DNA of 64,000 bases from Aralia elata. Taxonomy: Eukaryota; Streptophyta; Magnoliopsida; Apiales; Araliaceae. Below the pieces are notes generated by a model that was not told where the DNA came from, did no database searches, and saw only the letters and a list, made by a program, of their open reading frames with translations. Shown here one piece after another: positions 23,978 to 35,924 of the stretch. How positions within the stretch are numbered: the stretch's first letter is position 1; the number at the start of each line of letters is the position of its first letter. The stretch spans positions 24,792,638-24,856,637 of the forward strand of contig CM068380.1 of assembly GCA_034770075.1 (NCBI GenBank). Reading direction: 5' to 3'. A program made the position numbers and the translations under genes.

Positions 23978-25274
23978 TGTAACGAATGCAATTTTTGTGA
24001 TTAAATAAAAATATTTATTGAGTTGTTGTATAAATATTTTTATTAATTTATTTATTGAGTAAAATAAATAATTTATAAGTTATGGTGAAAGAATTTATGT
24101 TAAATGATATTTAAATGTGATTTGATGTGATTATTTTAATTTAATTTAATAATTAAATTAGATGATTATTGATTTATTTGAATAAAATAATTTATTGAAT
24201 TATTTGGATTAATTTATAGATGGCCAAATAGAAGTTATGATTAAATTTATATTGTTACAATTTAATTGATTAAATTGTGACAATTAAAACTATATGTTAT
24301 AATGAGTTATTAAAATAAATAGAAAGAGTTTTATTTCCACCAAACCAAACAAGGCCTTATGACATTTGATCGGAAATAATGAGTTATTTTAATTTGATAT
24401 TTGCCAAACAAGCCTTAGAGGCTTTTGAATTGTGTAACTGATGGATTAATATTAGATTACGTTATCAGTTTTCTTTTTAAAGCTATCAGTTTTTATTTTG
24501 TTTAAGGTTTTGTCAGTTGTTAAAAGATAAAAAAAAACACAGAGTTTAAAGAAAAAGAGAAGAAAAGAATACAGAGCTTGAGAGTTCAGAGAAAAGAGAG
24601 AGCAAAAGTAGAGAGAAATTGAGAAAAGAGCTTGTGATTGAAGAGAATTCACTAAGTTCTTAAAACAATAGAAGGTATAATTTCTTTTCCTCTTTGTTTT
24701 ACTCTACTGTATATAGTTTTAGTTTCTGTATGTGAATTCAATTGCTAAAATACATGAATTATTTGATTATAATTGATTATAAGCACGTGTTAGAGATTAT
24801 ATGGTGATTATAAATTAATTTGAATTAATTAATTCATGAAAACATGCTTTAGAATTGAGTTCTTAGTTTTACAGAGCTTTATTTCATGTATGACATATAT
24901 GTATGAAAATTGATGATTCAATTTGGTTATTAATCGGTGAATTAGCATTTGATTAAGATTATATGATGAAAAACGAAAAGAATGCATGTATAATGGATTA
25001 AAATGGTTGAAAGATGAATTCACGGTGTTTGATTTCATTAAAATGGCTAACATATGAATATTATGTATAAACAGTAAATTTTTGGGTTCTAATTGGTTGA
25101 TTATGTGTATTATAATGATTAGATTGGTTAGAAACATGTTGGGTAATTGTTTTCTAGCATATTTGATGTCTGGGTAAGTTTAAATTATGTTTTGGATGGT
25201 AGAATTCAGAAAATTTTGGCCAAATTTGGTCTAAGTTTTCACTGGTTCGTGAACTGTAGAAGGTGACAGTCGCG

Positions 25275-25419
25275 TCTACCGCCCCGGCGGTAGAAATGAG
25301 CTAGCAATATCGCCCCGGCGGCCGTGTCGCCCCGGCGGCAGATTTGAGCTATGTTTGTCGCCCCGGCGACAGCCTCGCCCCAGCGAGGGTTTCGTTAATA
25401 AATTCACCGCCCCGGCGGT
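25275..25419 (+). repeat. GC palindromes in 3' LTR of B (six units)
   Basis: Six units with a CGCC-CC-GGCG-type core: 25275-25294 (arms TCTACCGCC/GGCGGTAGA), about 25310 and 25327 (imperfect), 25356-25371 (TGTCGCC/GGCGACA), 25373-25388 (CCTCGC/GCGAGG) and 25406-25419 (ACCGCC/GGCGGT). The outer arm bases differ between units but stay complementary. Confidence 0.92.
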
Positions 25420-26539
25420 AGAACAGTAATTAAAAAAAATTTAATTAATTTAAAATTTATTTATTTGTTTTGTGATATTGTTATGTTGCTATGTGCATGT
25501 TTAAAACCTGTATTGAGGTAATGAATGACCAAGGAGATACCACGAGGGTTGTTAGCATATAATTGTGGAATATTAAATGTCAATCGAGATGGTACAATAA
25601 AATAGGAGAAGAACGAGACTTAAAATGTATATGAATTTGTAACTAATTATTGTTATCATTTTGTAATCAAAATGTATAGGGTGATTAAGGGACGTGCATT
25701 ATTTAAATCTACGCACAAGGCAAGTTCCTTATCTCAATTTATTACTTTTACGTTGAGCAAGTTTTTCCTCCCTTAAACTTGTTATTTTATTTAAAGCAAG
25801 TTTGCTTTATTGAGCAAGTTATTAACCTTAGCTTATTGTTATTCAAGCAAGGTTGATACCATGATAAATGTTTAAGCTTTATTCCAGTCAATTGTTATTC
25901 AATCATTGATAGTTAATCAGGTTTTGAACACAGTTCCTATTGTACAAATTTTTATTGATGAATCAGACTAGAAAACCTTATTGATTCAGCTAGTCCTTAG
26001 TTGATGAGCGTTCTAAAGACTTAGAACATTTTAAAATCTTTCCAAACCAAGTTCCTTTTGGCACGGATTCTGATATTAGACTGAGATGAACATCCCTAAT
26101 ATAGGGGATTAACTACGCGACAGAGTTAAAATATTTGTGCACGATACATTGTACAAAGGGTTGATCCCCCTGAGTACGAGATGGATGGTCCATAGTCTAT
26201 AAGACTGTTAAAGGTTACGGTAGAAATACTTGTTAATCTAGGACATAGTTCGAGGTCTTGTGACCCTCAGATACAATTTTATCCTTGAATCTATATTCAG
26301 TTCTTGAGTTAAGCATTCAATTGAGCTTTCAGATTTTTGATTTATCATTGATTGACTTCAGAAAAACTATTACTTCCAGTTAAGCTTATTCCAATAATCA
26401 TATAAATGTTATTGTTTCCATACTTGTGAGCAATTGTTTGCTCACTCTTGCATTAAATACATTGCAGCTAAGACTGAGAAGTCAGATGAGCCGTCCACTA
26501 GCAAGGGCAAGGGCAAGATGAGCAAATGAAGATGTTTAG

Positions 26540-28599
26540 TGTCGACGCCGGGTTTTGTCCTTTTGCCTTTTCCAATTTTAGCCTTTTGATTGAATGATTT
26601 TTTGGGAAAAGATCGGCATTAATGTCGACGGGGTTTTGAAAGATCGTTTTTTATGATGAGCCAATTAACCAGAGTCGCCAGTTGGTATATTTGAAATGGA
26701 TGTACCAACTCATCCGAGTTTTCGTTTTTTTATAAATCGCTGGCTCATATGTGACTCCGAATTAATTGGTCTGCGAATCGAGATTCATAGAGTTCGGGGG
26801 CTTGCTTAAGCGAGGGGAAGGTGTTAGGCACCCCCCGACTTCCGTAAAACACGGTTACCGTAATCTTGATACCTTCCTATCCTTTAATTCATGAAATGTG
26901 TATGTGTGCGTGTGTGTGTGTGCCTAATGAATTGTTGTGGTGAGCTTTGTGTAAGAAAGGAATTCTTTTTGGTGTTTTATGAAAGAGACGTGTTTTGTTT
27001 TGAGAATGCTTTAGAATGTCATTCGGCTGATACGAGAAAGCTTTATGAGAAATGTTTGATTTTAATTGGCAAAAGCTATGAGATTTTTCATTAAGTGTTG
27101 TTTTGACAAAACATGAATTTGTTAAACCTTAGCCAAAATAGGAATCGAGATTTATACGTTGCTTTCATAAATGATGGGCAATTTCTAGGATCTCTTTCGC
27201 CCTATGTATCAAGGTTTAGTAAAACGGTTATTTCTTTTTATAAAACCATTTTTTGTGACATTTGGAAACAACTTCTCTTTAGCTTTCTCGTAAAATAGGA
27301 ATTGACTTTCATTAGCATTTTCAATTCTTAGCCCCGTGATGCTAATATCCTACTTTGATTGATTTTAGAAAAAATCTTTATTGTTTTGGCTTTGAAATCT
27401 TTTGTTTGGTGTTACAATTCAAATTAAACATCAAAACGCGTAGGGGGCTATTCACGGGCATGTAAGCCATCAAAATATCTCCGAACGCCAACAATCACAT
27501 ATTTCACTACTACGGGGCCTTAAACCCGATTCTCGCCTTAGCGTCGTTTTAAGGCCCGACGATTACATGTTACAAAAACGAGCACCTTGAATCTATTACA
27601 TAAATCAAAACGTCCATCATCGGATTTGGACCATGGGGTCGCGTTCCTAGGCTCACACCCAATATTGCTACATGCCCACGAAATGAATACTACAAAACTA
27701 ATCAACACGGATTTGTCTAATTACACCATGACATCCGAAAATGATGATCTAAATAATTTACACCCAATACATCACCATAAACAAGCTAGAAATTTCACCA
27801 ATTGGATATCCTCGGGTTATTAGGAAGAATTTTTGTTCCGATGGAACCTTCACTAATAATCCCTAATCCGTGATTGTTCAACAAGATACATGAAGATTAC
27901 ATTTAATTTAACCAAACAATATGATATAAATTGCTAGAACAAAGGGAATTTTCACCTTGCAAATGATCTCAAATGGATGTGAACTTGTATATTTGAATAG
28001 GATTAGAAGGATATTTGATACAATCAAAATCAAAAGAATATAAATCCTCTCTTTTTTTCTCTCTTTTCTTCCTATTTTGTTGCAAAATTTAGCTATTTCT
28101 CTCTCAAAATCCGTGTTGCTGCTGTGCCGAATTCTTCTTCCTCCAAAATTGCTGAACTCTCTAACTCTCTGTATGCTGAAACGGAAATGAGCTGAAATAG
28201 GCTGGCTGGCCGCCTGCCTTCCACTCACCTGGTTTCGAGTTCCGTGTTTCGAGTTCCGTGTTTTCAAAAGGCGCACTATTTGGCCGCAGATCAATCCGCG
28301 GCTGGACGGTTTGACTTTCTCGATTTTTGTGCTACGCCTCAATTTTCGTGTCGTGACGTCGGTTTTCGCTGACAGGCTTGTATTCTGCAGTCTGGGAATT
28401 TCCGGGAGACGTGCCACCTTATTCGGGAATGCCCGTTTCGGATGGCCTTATTGTCACGTCAGCTTTGGTCGCCAATCATGTCGGTGGTGTTGGACGTTCG
28501 CACTTGTGCCCATTCCTTCGCTCCCGCAAGCCGGTTCAATTGACGATTTTGCCCTCCTGTCATGGTTAGTATAGGGAACGCAAAAATTGGGTGTCTACA
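26540..28599 (+). mobile_element. Solo LTR P (2.06 kb) in the 3' LTR of B, TSD TTTAG
   Basis: Begins TGTCGACGCCGGG and ends GGGTGTCTACA (near-perfect 7-bp inverted ends), flanked by TTTAG at 26535-26539 and 28600-28604. The uninterrupted 5' LTR of B has a single TTTAG at the corresponding site, so the boundaries are certain. GAAGGTGTTAGGCACCCCCC near 26818 is a block I associate with Tat/Ogre-type gypsy LTRs (inference). It also has a short (TG)n at 26901-26922. No second LTR, PBS or domain; orientation uncertain. Confidence 0.88.
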
Positions 28600-29689
28600 T
28601 TTAGTTTATTTGTTTTAGTTCTTTGCAAAAGACTTATTTAATATTATGTTTTATTCCGCACAGATGTAAATAAGGTTAGATAACCTGGAATTTGTTTCAT
28701 TTAGAGATTGGTGATGTAACCCCATTTGAGGGAAGATATTTCTTTAAAGTTTATTTTAATTGTTCTTATTTTGGGTAAATAGTTGTGAATGATTGATATA
28801 GTGAACACCAAATCAGTGGGAATAATTACCCGAATTTGGTGGTGTCACACTTGCTCTCTTATGATTTCTTACTTAGATGAAATATGAATAAGGGTTTGGA
28901 AATGAAGATGGATGGGAGTATATATAAAATAACTCTTGCCATGACTTACAAGTTAATCACTTATGTTAGGGTTTCAATAAATTAAACCATCATCTCTCAA
29001 TATCTTACTAACCATCCCCTAGGTTAACCTTAATCATCCTACAACTTAAGCTAACTAAGGTTAAAGAGTGGATACGATGATGCTAATTAAGACTTTTTCT
29101 TGGAAGGATTGGATGGAGGATAGATGGGCATTAATGGTTGCTTGTAAGGGCTCTAAACTTTACATAAGTGGAAAGTTTAACCCCCCTTGGTTCTCCCTCC
29201 CCACTTGGCCGGGTACTTCCCCCTTTCCCCTCTTTTGGCTTTTGTTTTACTTCCAAGTTTGCAAGATTTGGCTCAAACCTTGGCTCCCTTGGCGTAACTT
29301 TTGGCTTACCCTAAGCTTAACCCTAACTCAACCCTAGCTCGGTTAGACCAAACCTAGTTGGTTTCAAAATTTCTTTCTAGTTAACTTTCCTAACTCATCT
29401 GATTAGCCAAAATATCGATTTTGCCCTTTCATATTTTTAATTAAAGATTATGTCTTTATCCCTCATATAAACGCTATGACGTATTACAAAAGGTCAAAAA
29501 ACGAAAAAGCGTTTTCTACTTGAATAGTGTTTTCGCATTTTTTTTCTCGAATTTTTTTATTTTCTTATTCCAAACAATAACACTTATGATCACTCACATA
29601 ACATGTAATAACATCCATAAAACTTCATTTTATTTGATAATTATTCATAAACCTAATTACAAGGCTAAGCACGATATTCGATCGTTACA

Positions 29690-30600
29690 CCCTTAAGATA
29701 TCTGAAAAATCCTTTTTATAGCTATTAAATGTGTTTCTTTAGGGTTAGCTTGAAATCTAGCACAAATACAGGTAGCAAACATAATATCTGGTCTACTAGC
29801 AGTTAAGTATATGTGAGATCCAATCATACCTCTGTATTAAGTTATATCAATACATTTACCTTGCTCATCTTTGTCAAACTCGGTTGCAGATGCCATTGGC
29901 GTCTTCATGGGAATGGCTGATTCTATGCCATACTTCTTGAGTAAGTCCTTAATGTACTTAGCTTGGTTGATGAAAATTCAATCATTAGTCTGCTTTACTT
30001 GCAATCTAAGGAAGAAGTTTAGCTCACCCATAATGCTCATTTCGAACTTGCTTTATATTAGCTTGGCAAATCCCACACATAATTTTTCGTCAGTAGGATT
30101 AAAAATAATGTCATCTACATAGATTTGTACTAATAAAGTTTTATCTTTGTGCTTCCTAAGGAATAAAGTGGTGTCAACCCTACCTCTAGTGAATTGTTTT
30201 TCAATAAAAAAATTAGTTAGAGTTTCATATCATGCCCTAAGTGCTTGTTTTAAACCATACAATGTCTTATCTAATTTATAAACATGATTAAAAGGAGTTA
30301 GATTGACAAAACCTAGAGGTTGTTCGACATAAACCTCTTCCTGAAGTTCTCCATTCAGAAATGTACTCTTGACGTCCATTTGAAAGACTTTGAATTTCAT
30401 TTGAGCAGCATATGCAAGGAACATCCTGATGGCTTCTAATCTAGCAACATGAGTAAATGTCTCATCATAGTCGATTCCTTCTTCCTGTAAATATCCTTTG
30501 GCCGCCAATCTTGCCTTGTTCCTTGTGATCACCCCATCTTCATCCATTTTGTTTCTGAATACCCATTTTGTGCCGACGACTGGATGATCTTTCGATCTTG
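29690..30600 (-). pseudogene. Element K: copia reverse transcriptase
   Basis: Minus-strand RT of a Ty1/copia polyprotein, continuing at 11954 after solo LTR H. Visible: ARLAAKGYLQEEGIDYDETF (start of RT), FQMDVKSTFLNGELQEEVYV, LYGLKQALRA followed by an in-frame stop, then LVQIYVDDIIF (catalytic YVDD), and KYGMESAIPMKTPMA near the junction with RNase H. At least four in-frame stops break it. FLNGELQEEVYVEQPLGF and the RNase H motifs favour the Sirevirus branch. Confidence 0.85.
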
Positions 30601-31960
30601 GGACTAATCTCTAAACTTTACTTCTTTCAAACTGGTTTAGCTCCTCTTGCATAACTTCAATCCAGCTTGAATCTTCCAAAGCTTCTTCGATCCTTTTAGG
30701 CTCTATCTGAGATAGAAAGCTTAGGAAGAAGCATTCGTTTTTAGTTGTTGATTTATTCTTGATCCTTGCATTGGGATCCCTAATGATCAGGTCTTTGGTG
30801 TGATCTCTTACCCATCTGCTTCTAGTTGGAACATCGGTACTTGTGCCTTTCTGTCTGAGTTCTTCAAGTTCTGTCTCTCGTTCAGTTGAGTCTTCAATTC
30901 ATAAAGTCTCCATTTCTAGCACTATGAACTCTGCGATCTCCTGCTCTGGCACTACAATCATCGAGTCTGTCTCTACGATTTTAGATCGTAGGGTTCTCTC
31001 GCTCTATGATTTTTGGGTCCTGCTTTACGATCTCGTCGAACGGTAGAACTTTTCTTGGTTCTCCTAAGTTAGATTCATCGAATGTGACATGGATCGATAC
31101 TTCAACGCTCAACAATTTCTTATTGAACACTCTGTAGGTTTTGCTATCTATAGAATATCCAAGAAATATCCTTTCGTCTAACTTGGGTTGAAACTTGGTT
31201 AGATATCTCTTGTCATTGTTAAGGATGTAGCACACAAAACTATAGACATGAAAATCACTGATATTAGGGTTCTTTCCTCTCCACAACTCGTAGGGCATTT
31301 TCTTGAATACTAAGTGAATAAGCGATCTATTCTGAGTATAGAAAATAGTGTTGACAGCTTCAGCCTAGAAATATTTAGGTAGGTGAGTCACGACTAGAAG
31401 AGTCCTTCCTGCCTCTATGAGAATTCTGTTATTCCTTTCAGCTACTCCATTTTATTATAGAGTTCTTGGAGCTGAGAAGTTGTGGTGTATGCCATTGTGT
31501 TCACAAAACTTATCCACCTCAAAGAAGTCGAATTCTCTTCCATAATCACTCTTTATGGCTTTAATCTTTTCGCACTTCTCATTCTCAGCCAACTTAAAGA
31601 ATTTGATCATTTGGGAGTGGTTTCATTCTTAGAGTTCAGGAAGAATACCCATGTGAATCTGGTGTAGTCATCTACTATCACCAGTGAGTATCTTTTTCCT
31701 CTAAGACTGAAATTTGGGATATGCCCCAAGAGATCCATATGAAGTAACTATAGGGGCCTATCACTGGAGTTGACTGTCTTGCTTTTGAATGAGACTTTTG
31801 TGTACTCTCCTAGCTGACAGGCTTTACAAGGTCTTTCTTTGACGAAGTTGAGCTTCGGCAAGCCTGAAACTAGATCTTTGGAGGCAAGCTTTGACATGTT
31901 TTTGAAGTTTAAATGAGATAATCTTCGATGCCACAACTAGCTGGTGTCTTCTGATGTTTT
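30601..31960 (-). pseudogene. Element K: copia integrase
   Basis: Minus strand, decayed. The N-terminal H-H-C-C finger is visible at 31936-31760 (WHRRLSHLNFKNMSKLASK, then CKACQLGEY); core motifs LLGHIPNF and VIVDDYTRFTWV follow with several stops; the C-terminal part (31298-30981) has MPYELWRGKNPNISDFHVY and FLGYSIDSKTYRVFN. Integrase inserts the cDNA. The linker to RT is rich in CTACGAT-type sequence, as elsewhere in K. Confidence 0.82.
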
Positions 31961-32149
31961 AGTAAAGAAGCATGTTGTTTCAGTTGAACTTAGTTCTACT
32001 AGATTTACCACGTATACATTGCCTTCCCTAATTTCGGTCAGCTTCAACGAGTTTGTTTCAAGGTCTCTAACTTGACATTAGTTGTTGAGGAAAATTACAT
32101 GATAGTCTTTGTCGCATAGTTGGCTGATGCTTAACAGATGTGCTTTACT

Positions 32150-32425
32150 CCTTCAACGAATGTTACTTTATTGAATGATACTTCACCATTTCCAATTGAG
32201 TCGTATCCTCGAGTCTTTCCAGAGTTGTTGTCTCCAAAGACAACTACATGACCATCTTTTTCCTTGAAGTTTGACAAGAGAGCCTTGTTGTCGGTCATGT
32301 GCCTCGAGCATCCACTGTCAAGATACCAAATTGAACTACTAGAGCTCCCTATCTATAATAAGAATTAACATTTATTTTGGTACCCAAATTTGCTTGGGTC
32401 CTTGTTTGTTAATACCTTCAAGGAC
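32150..32425 (-). pseudogene. Element K: copia protease
   Basis: Minus strand reads WYLDSGCSRHMTDNKALLSN around 32330-32270, the D-S-G active site and CSRHMT context of Ty1/copia retropepsins, followed by the FVEGVKH region. Not in one clean frame with its neighbours. Confidence 0.75.
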
Positions 32426-33838
32426 CTAAATATGCTTGATTCTAGGTCTATAAAAAATAGGATAATAATCATAATAACATAATGCAGCTACATATCCATA
32501 CTCATGACAGTTATAACATCTTATATGATGCATGCTTTTGTGTGTGTATGGATTTCTTCTCTTCAAGGACATGTGTACATGATAGACATTTGGAACCTTT
32601 TTTCTGGGCTGATTCTCTCTCTGCTTCCCCACTACTCTATGATTCTAAGATTTCGTAGGGTAGAAGTCAACTCTACGTTTCTTGCCTAGTTGGTTCATAG
32701 AGTAAGTTTTTCCAGACTCTACGATCCTTATAGGCTTGAAGGTAGTGTTAGACTTACCCTGCTATTTCTTGAACCCTAGACTAGTGTGTGATCTATTATT
32801 CTCAAGTATTATAATTTGATTAGTAGAGATCATACAACTTAAAATAGTCGGCTATGCGACCTCTGTGGATTTCATAAATACAATGCTTCTATAGGGGGTA
32901 GAAGCACTGTTGTTATTAATCTCTAATGCTTTGTCCACACTTTGATCTGAGGATGAATCCCCAAATCCTAAACCTAATCTGTCTGAAATAACTCTCTGAC
33001 TTGTAATCAAGGAGTCTATAGAAGAAGAAGATCTATTCCATGTAGAGATCATCTTCTCTAGTTCCTCGATTTGAGAAACCAGAGTTGATTCTCTCTGTGC
33101 ATTATGTTCAGTTATCTTTCTTAACCTTTTATTCTCAACTTCAAGGTTGGAGAGAGAGCGAGCACATTATAGAGTTGTTTCCAACTCTACTAATACTTTC
33201 TCTTTCTCCTCTTGAAGAGAGAATAGTCCTTTGATAGAATCCTGAACCACTTCATATATTTATGCAAATCTAAAGTAATATCATGCAATGTAGTTCTTAA
33301 ATCATTAATATCTACATCTGGAGAATTGAAATCAAATACCTCACTGATGTCAATATCTTGACTATAAGTGGTTTTGCCGGCATCTGCTTCTATGGCCATT
33401 AGAAACAAGTTGGCCATGTGGGGTCCTTCGTCTTCACTGGATTCTGAGCTTGAATCATTCTCAGAATCACTCCATGAACCCTCTACAACTAGTCTTTGTC
33501 CTATTTTTTTAGTTTCCTCGTGCATCACTAACAAAGCTTCCCAGACCTCCTTTGTTGTCTTGCAGTTGATCACGTTCTCGAATAGCTCATCTTTTAGAGC
33601 TATGAACATAATATTCTTGGCTCGTTTATCTAGCTGCACGAGCTTCTTCTCCATATCTGCCCATTCCACTCTCTGCTTGACTATAACCTTGTTTGGATCT
33701 TCTGTTGTTGGAGCAAGCTTTGTTGGTACATACGAGCCAATAACCAATGCACCGAACAGATCTTCATTGATCGCATCCATGTACGCCTGTATTCTAACTT
33801 TTCAATTATCAAATTTATCTCTGATTGTTGACTTCTAA
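32426..33838 (-). pseudogene. Element K: copia gag
   Basis: Minus strand. The gag domain begins near 33838 (KVRIQAYMDAINEDLFGALV; the expected W before KVRI is a TGA) and runs to 33190 with NIMFIALKDELFENVINCKT and TKEVWEALLVMHE, an acidic serine-rich stretch (SWSDSENDSSSESSEDEGP), then at 33052-32852 SQRVISDRLGLGF and at 32632-32426 a zinc knuckle with CYNCHEYGYVAALC. SQRV.D..GLGF plus the acidic stretch fit Sirevirus Gag. Several stops and frameshifts; inactive. Confidence 0.82.
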
Positions 33839-33885
33839 AGTGGATGTGTCAGCTTATTTTCAGCTATGATATGTCACGTCAGACT

Positions 33886-35692
33886 TGAAAGTAGTATGCA
33901 CACAAGCCAATCATATTTGATATGATGTAGCATATACTTTGTAATCTTATTCGGTTGTTAAAGCCATTTTACTTTATCTACATGGTGCTGTTATATTAAA
34001 TGTGATAAACCCATAGTTTTGAGCAATGCTTTTAGAATCATGATGGTGATCATGCTAATGAGATCTAAATTCTAGATAGCTCACAAACTAAAATTGTTCC
34101 TAATCGATGGATTACTAAAAAGGGGATTAGTGAATCCGGATAGATTAGTATATACGTTGCTTGCTCTTATGAAGAGGATGATTGATCTCATAATCATTTG
34201 TGTGGAGACACTAAAGCAAGTATGTAGGTGCTTATTAGAGAATAAGTTCACTGAACGTGGCTCGCTAAGGAACATCTAATGGAGTTTTACTCGCCTGTCA
34301 ATAGGAATTCCTCTAGTGATAGTAGTACAAATGATCCTTGGACTTGAGATCATCATAGTATCTTGTGTATGATTAGTTATGTTTTGACATGTCCCTTAAG
34401 ACCTTTAGGGTATATCAAAGGGTGTGATTGAGTATAATAAGTTATACATGGAGATAGGTGAATGATCAACAACGAATCTACCACTTCTAGTAAAAGGAGT
34501 GAATGTCCTATGTGATTCGATAAATGATGACTCAGAAGTCTTTGGCCAAAGCAGAATGAAATTAGAAAGGAGTTTCTAATTTGCATTATTATAGTTGTTC
34601 ATTGGGAATCGAAATACATATAATTAAATAAAATAAGACTTGACAGTAATTCCATGTCTTATATTTAATTGGGACATTGTATGGTAGAAGGATTGAATTG
34701 TGCGGTAACTATTCACTGAAAGGTTCTTTTGTGATTAATGTTGAAATCTATATTATCTAGAAAGCCGTTGATCGCTAAGGGGGCTTACCCTTATTGTAGA
34801 ATAAATATTATTTATTTAAATGAATTAAATAGTTTAATTTATTTATTTAAATAAAATTAGAATTGTTCTAATTGATTTATTCACAACCGATTTAATATGG
34901 AGAACCTAAATGGTCACACCGCAAAAGAAAAATATTTGTTTAAGAAGTAAATGGCATAATTGTAATAATAAGTTAAGTGTATTTAATTTAATCTATGGAG
35001 ATAGAATAAATTAAATAGCTTAATATTTATTATTTAATATTTTGGAAATATTAAATATAAATTAATAAGAAGAGTCTTATTATTATTATTACAATTACTA
35101 TTATTTAATTTCTAATAGGGATTGCGAATTAATTAATAGAAGTACTCTCTCATGAATTCCTAATTGGATTAGGAGTTCAATTAATTAAAGGAGTTTAATT
35201 AAAATAAAAACCCTAATCCTAAATTGTTTAGGAGGGTTCCCTATATCTATAAATAAGAGGAGTCTTATTATGATTTGGGGTTAGACAGTCAGACTGTCAG
35301 ACAGTTATACACTCTTCCATAAGAATTGGAGAGAGAGAGTACTTGCAATTTCTATAGAGATAGAAACTAGGGTTTTGCCAACACCCATCTTCTTGAACAA
35401 CTATTATTCCTTGGTGGATCACCTCTAGAGGCCAAACACTTGGGTGGCTAACGTTAATCAAAGGAAGGAATTTAATCGGTGGAATTCAAGGAGAACGGTG
35501 AACTCGTACTTGTGGAAGCATGGTTCTACAAGGGTAAGATTCTCATACTTTATCTCTTTCGTTTAATTGATAATTGAGCATATGGATGATCATGGTGATG
35601 GTTTGTATGAAAACTTTTAAAATCCGTTTTATCGCGCTTCCGCAATATTTATGTAATTTGATTGCATGTTCGCGCTATATACAAACCTAACA
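33886..35692 (+). repeat. Element G: 5' LTR (1.81 kb)
   Basis: TGAAAGTAGTATGC to CAAACCTAACA. TATA box TATAAATA at 35248-35255, an inverted repeat GACAGTC-A-GACTGTC near 35285 just downstream, and a consensus splice donor AAGG/GTAAGAT at 35530-35540. Confidence 0.93.
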
Positions 35693-35693
35693 G

Positions 35694-35705
35694 TGGTATC
35701 AGAGC
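35694..35705 (+). promoter_or_regulatory. Element G: primer binding site
   Basis: TGGTATCAGAGC, perfect initiator-Met primer site, one base after the LTR end. Confidence 0.93.
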
Positions 35706-35808
35706 CTAACCTTGTGCTAATTATCGATTTTGATGATTCCATATGTGTATGGTATGCGATTGGATCGAAACTTTTGGGCAGAATTAATTTTTTCTGGATC
35801 AGCGACGT

Positions 35809-35853
35809 GGCGCAGCTGTGCCGGCTCCAGTTCATTCTGGGCGCAGCTGCGCC
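35809..35853 (+). repeat. Paired GC palindromes in leader of G
   Basis: GGCGCAGCTGTGCC (35809-35822) and perfect palindrome GGCGCAGCTGCGCC (35840-35853), about 100 bp after the PBS. The second 14-mer is identical to one in solo LTR E (3774-3787). Confidence 0.9.
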
Positions 35854-35924
35854 GGACGGCAAAATCCGAAAAATAATTTATTCTTCAATTAAAATAAATG
35901 TTTTATTTAATTGATATAAATTAA

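Larger units (their letters stand above)
15424..28849 (+). mobile_element. Element B: complete Tekay/Del-like chromovirus with TSD CTTGC
   Basis: Full Ty3/gypsy element: 5' LTR 15424-18123, PBS 18127, ORF1, gag, pol, polypurine tract, 3' LTR 23978-28849. Flanked by CTTGC at 15419-15423 and 28850-28854. The two LTRs are nearly identical apart from a block of about 108 bp missing from the 5' LTR and solo LTR P in the 3' LTR, so the insertion is fairly young. Pol domain order (protease-RT-RNase H-integrase-chromodomain-like tail) and LTR size suggest the Tekay/Del lineage. The coding region has few lesions (one stop in ORF1, one stop and a frameshift in gag, two stops in pol). Confidence 0.95.
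23978..28849 (+). repeat. Element B: 3' LTR, interrupted by solo LTR P
   Basis: TGTAACGAATGC to GTGTCACA, 2.81 kb net of P (26540-28599) and its TSD. Differs from the 5' LTR by scattered substitutions, a 3-bp TTG insertion near 24026 and a palindrome-bearing block of about 108 bp that the 5' LTR lacks. Confidence 0.93.
11960..29689 (-). mobile_element. Solo LTR H (about 2.98 kb net), host of J and B
   Basis: Minus-strand chromovirus LTR. The plus strand begins TGTGACGCCCCCAAATTTG and ends GATCGTTACA, flanked by CCCTT at 11955-11959 and 29690-29694, inside K's RNase H. After subtracting J and B with their TSDs the remaining 2.98 kb (11960-13248, 14570-15423, 28855-29689) shows no coding sequence or PBS, so it is a solo LTR. 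J landed in the GC-rich block that corresponds to the palindrome cluster of A, B and C. Confidence 0.88.

Noticed and set aside
28311..28574. 87-codon plus ORF in solo LTR P
   Set aside because: No recognisable domain, inside an LTR with clear boundaries and TSD.
26540..28599. P as a small complete retrotransposon (TRIM)
   Set aside because: No internal direct repeat, PBS or polypurine tract; best read as a solo LTR.
34094..34279. 61-codon plus ORF present in F and both G LTRs
   Set aside because: Copied with the LTR; upstream ATG differs in F and no protein features are visible.
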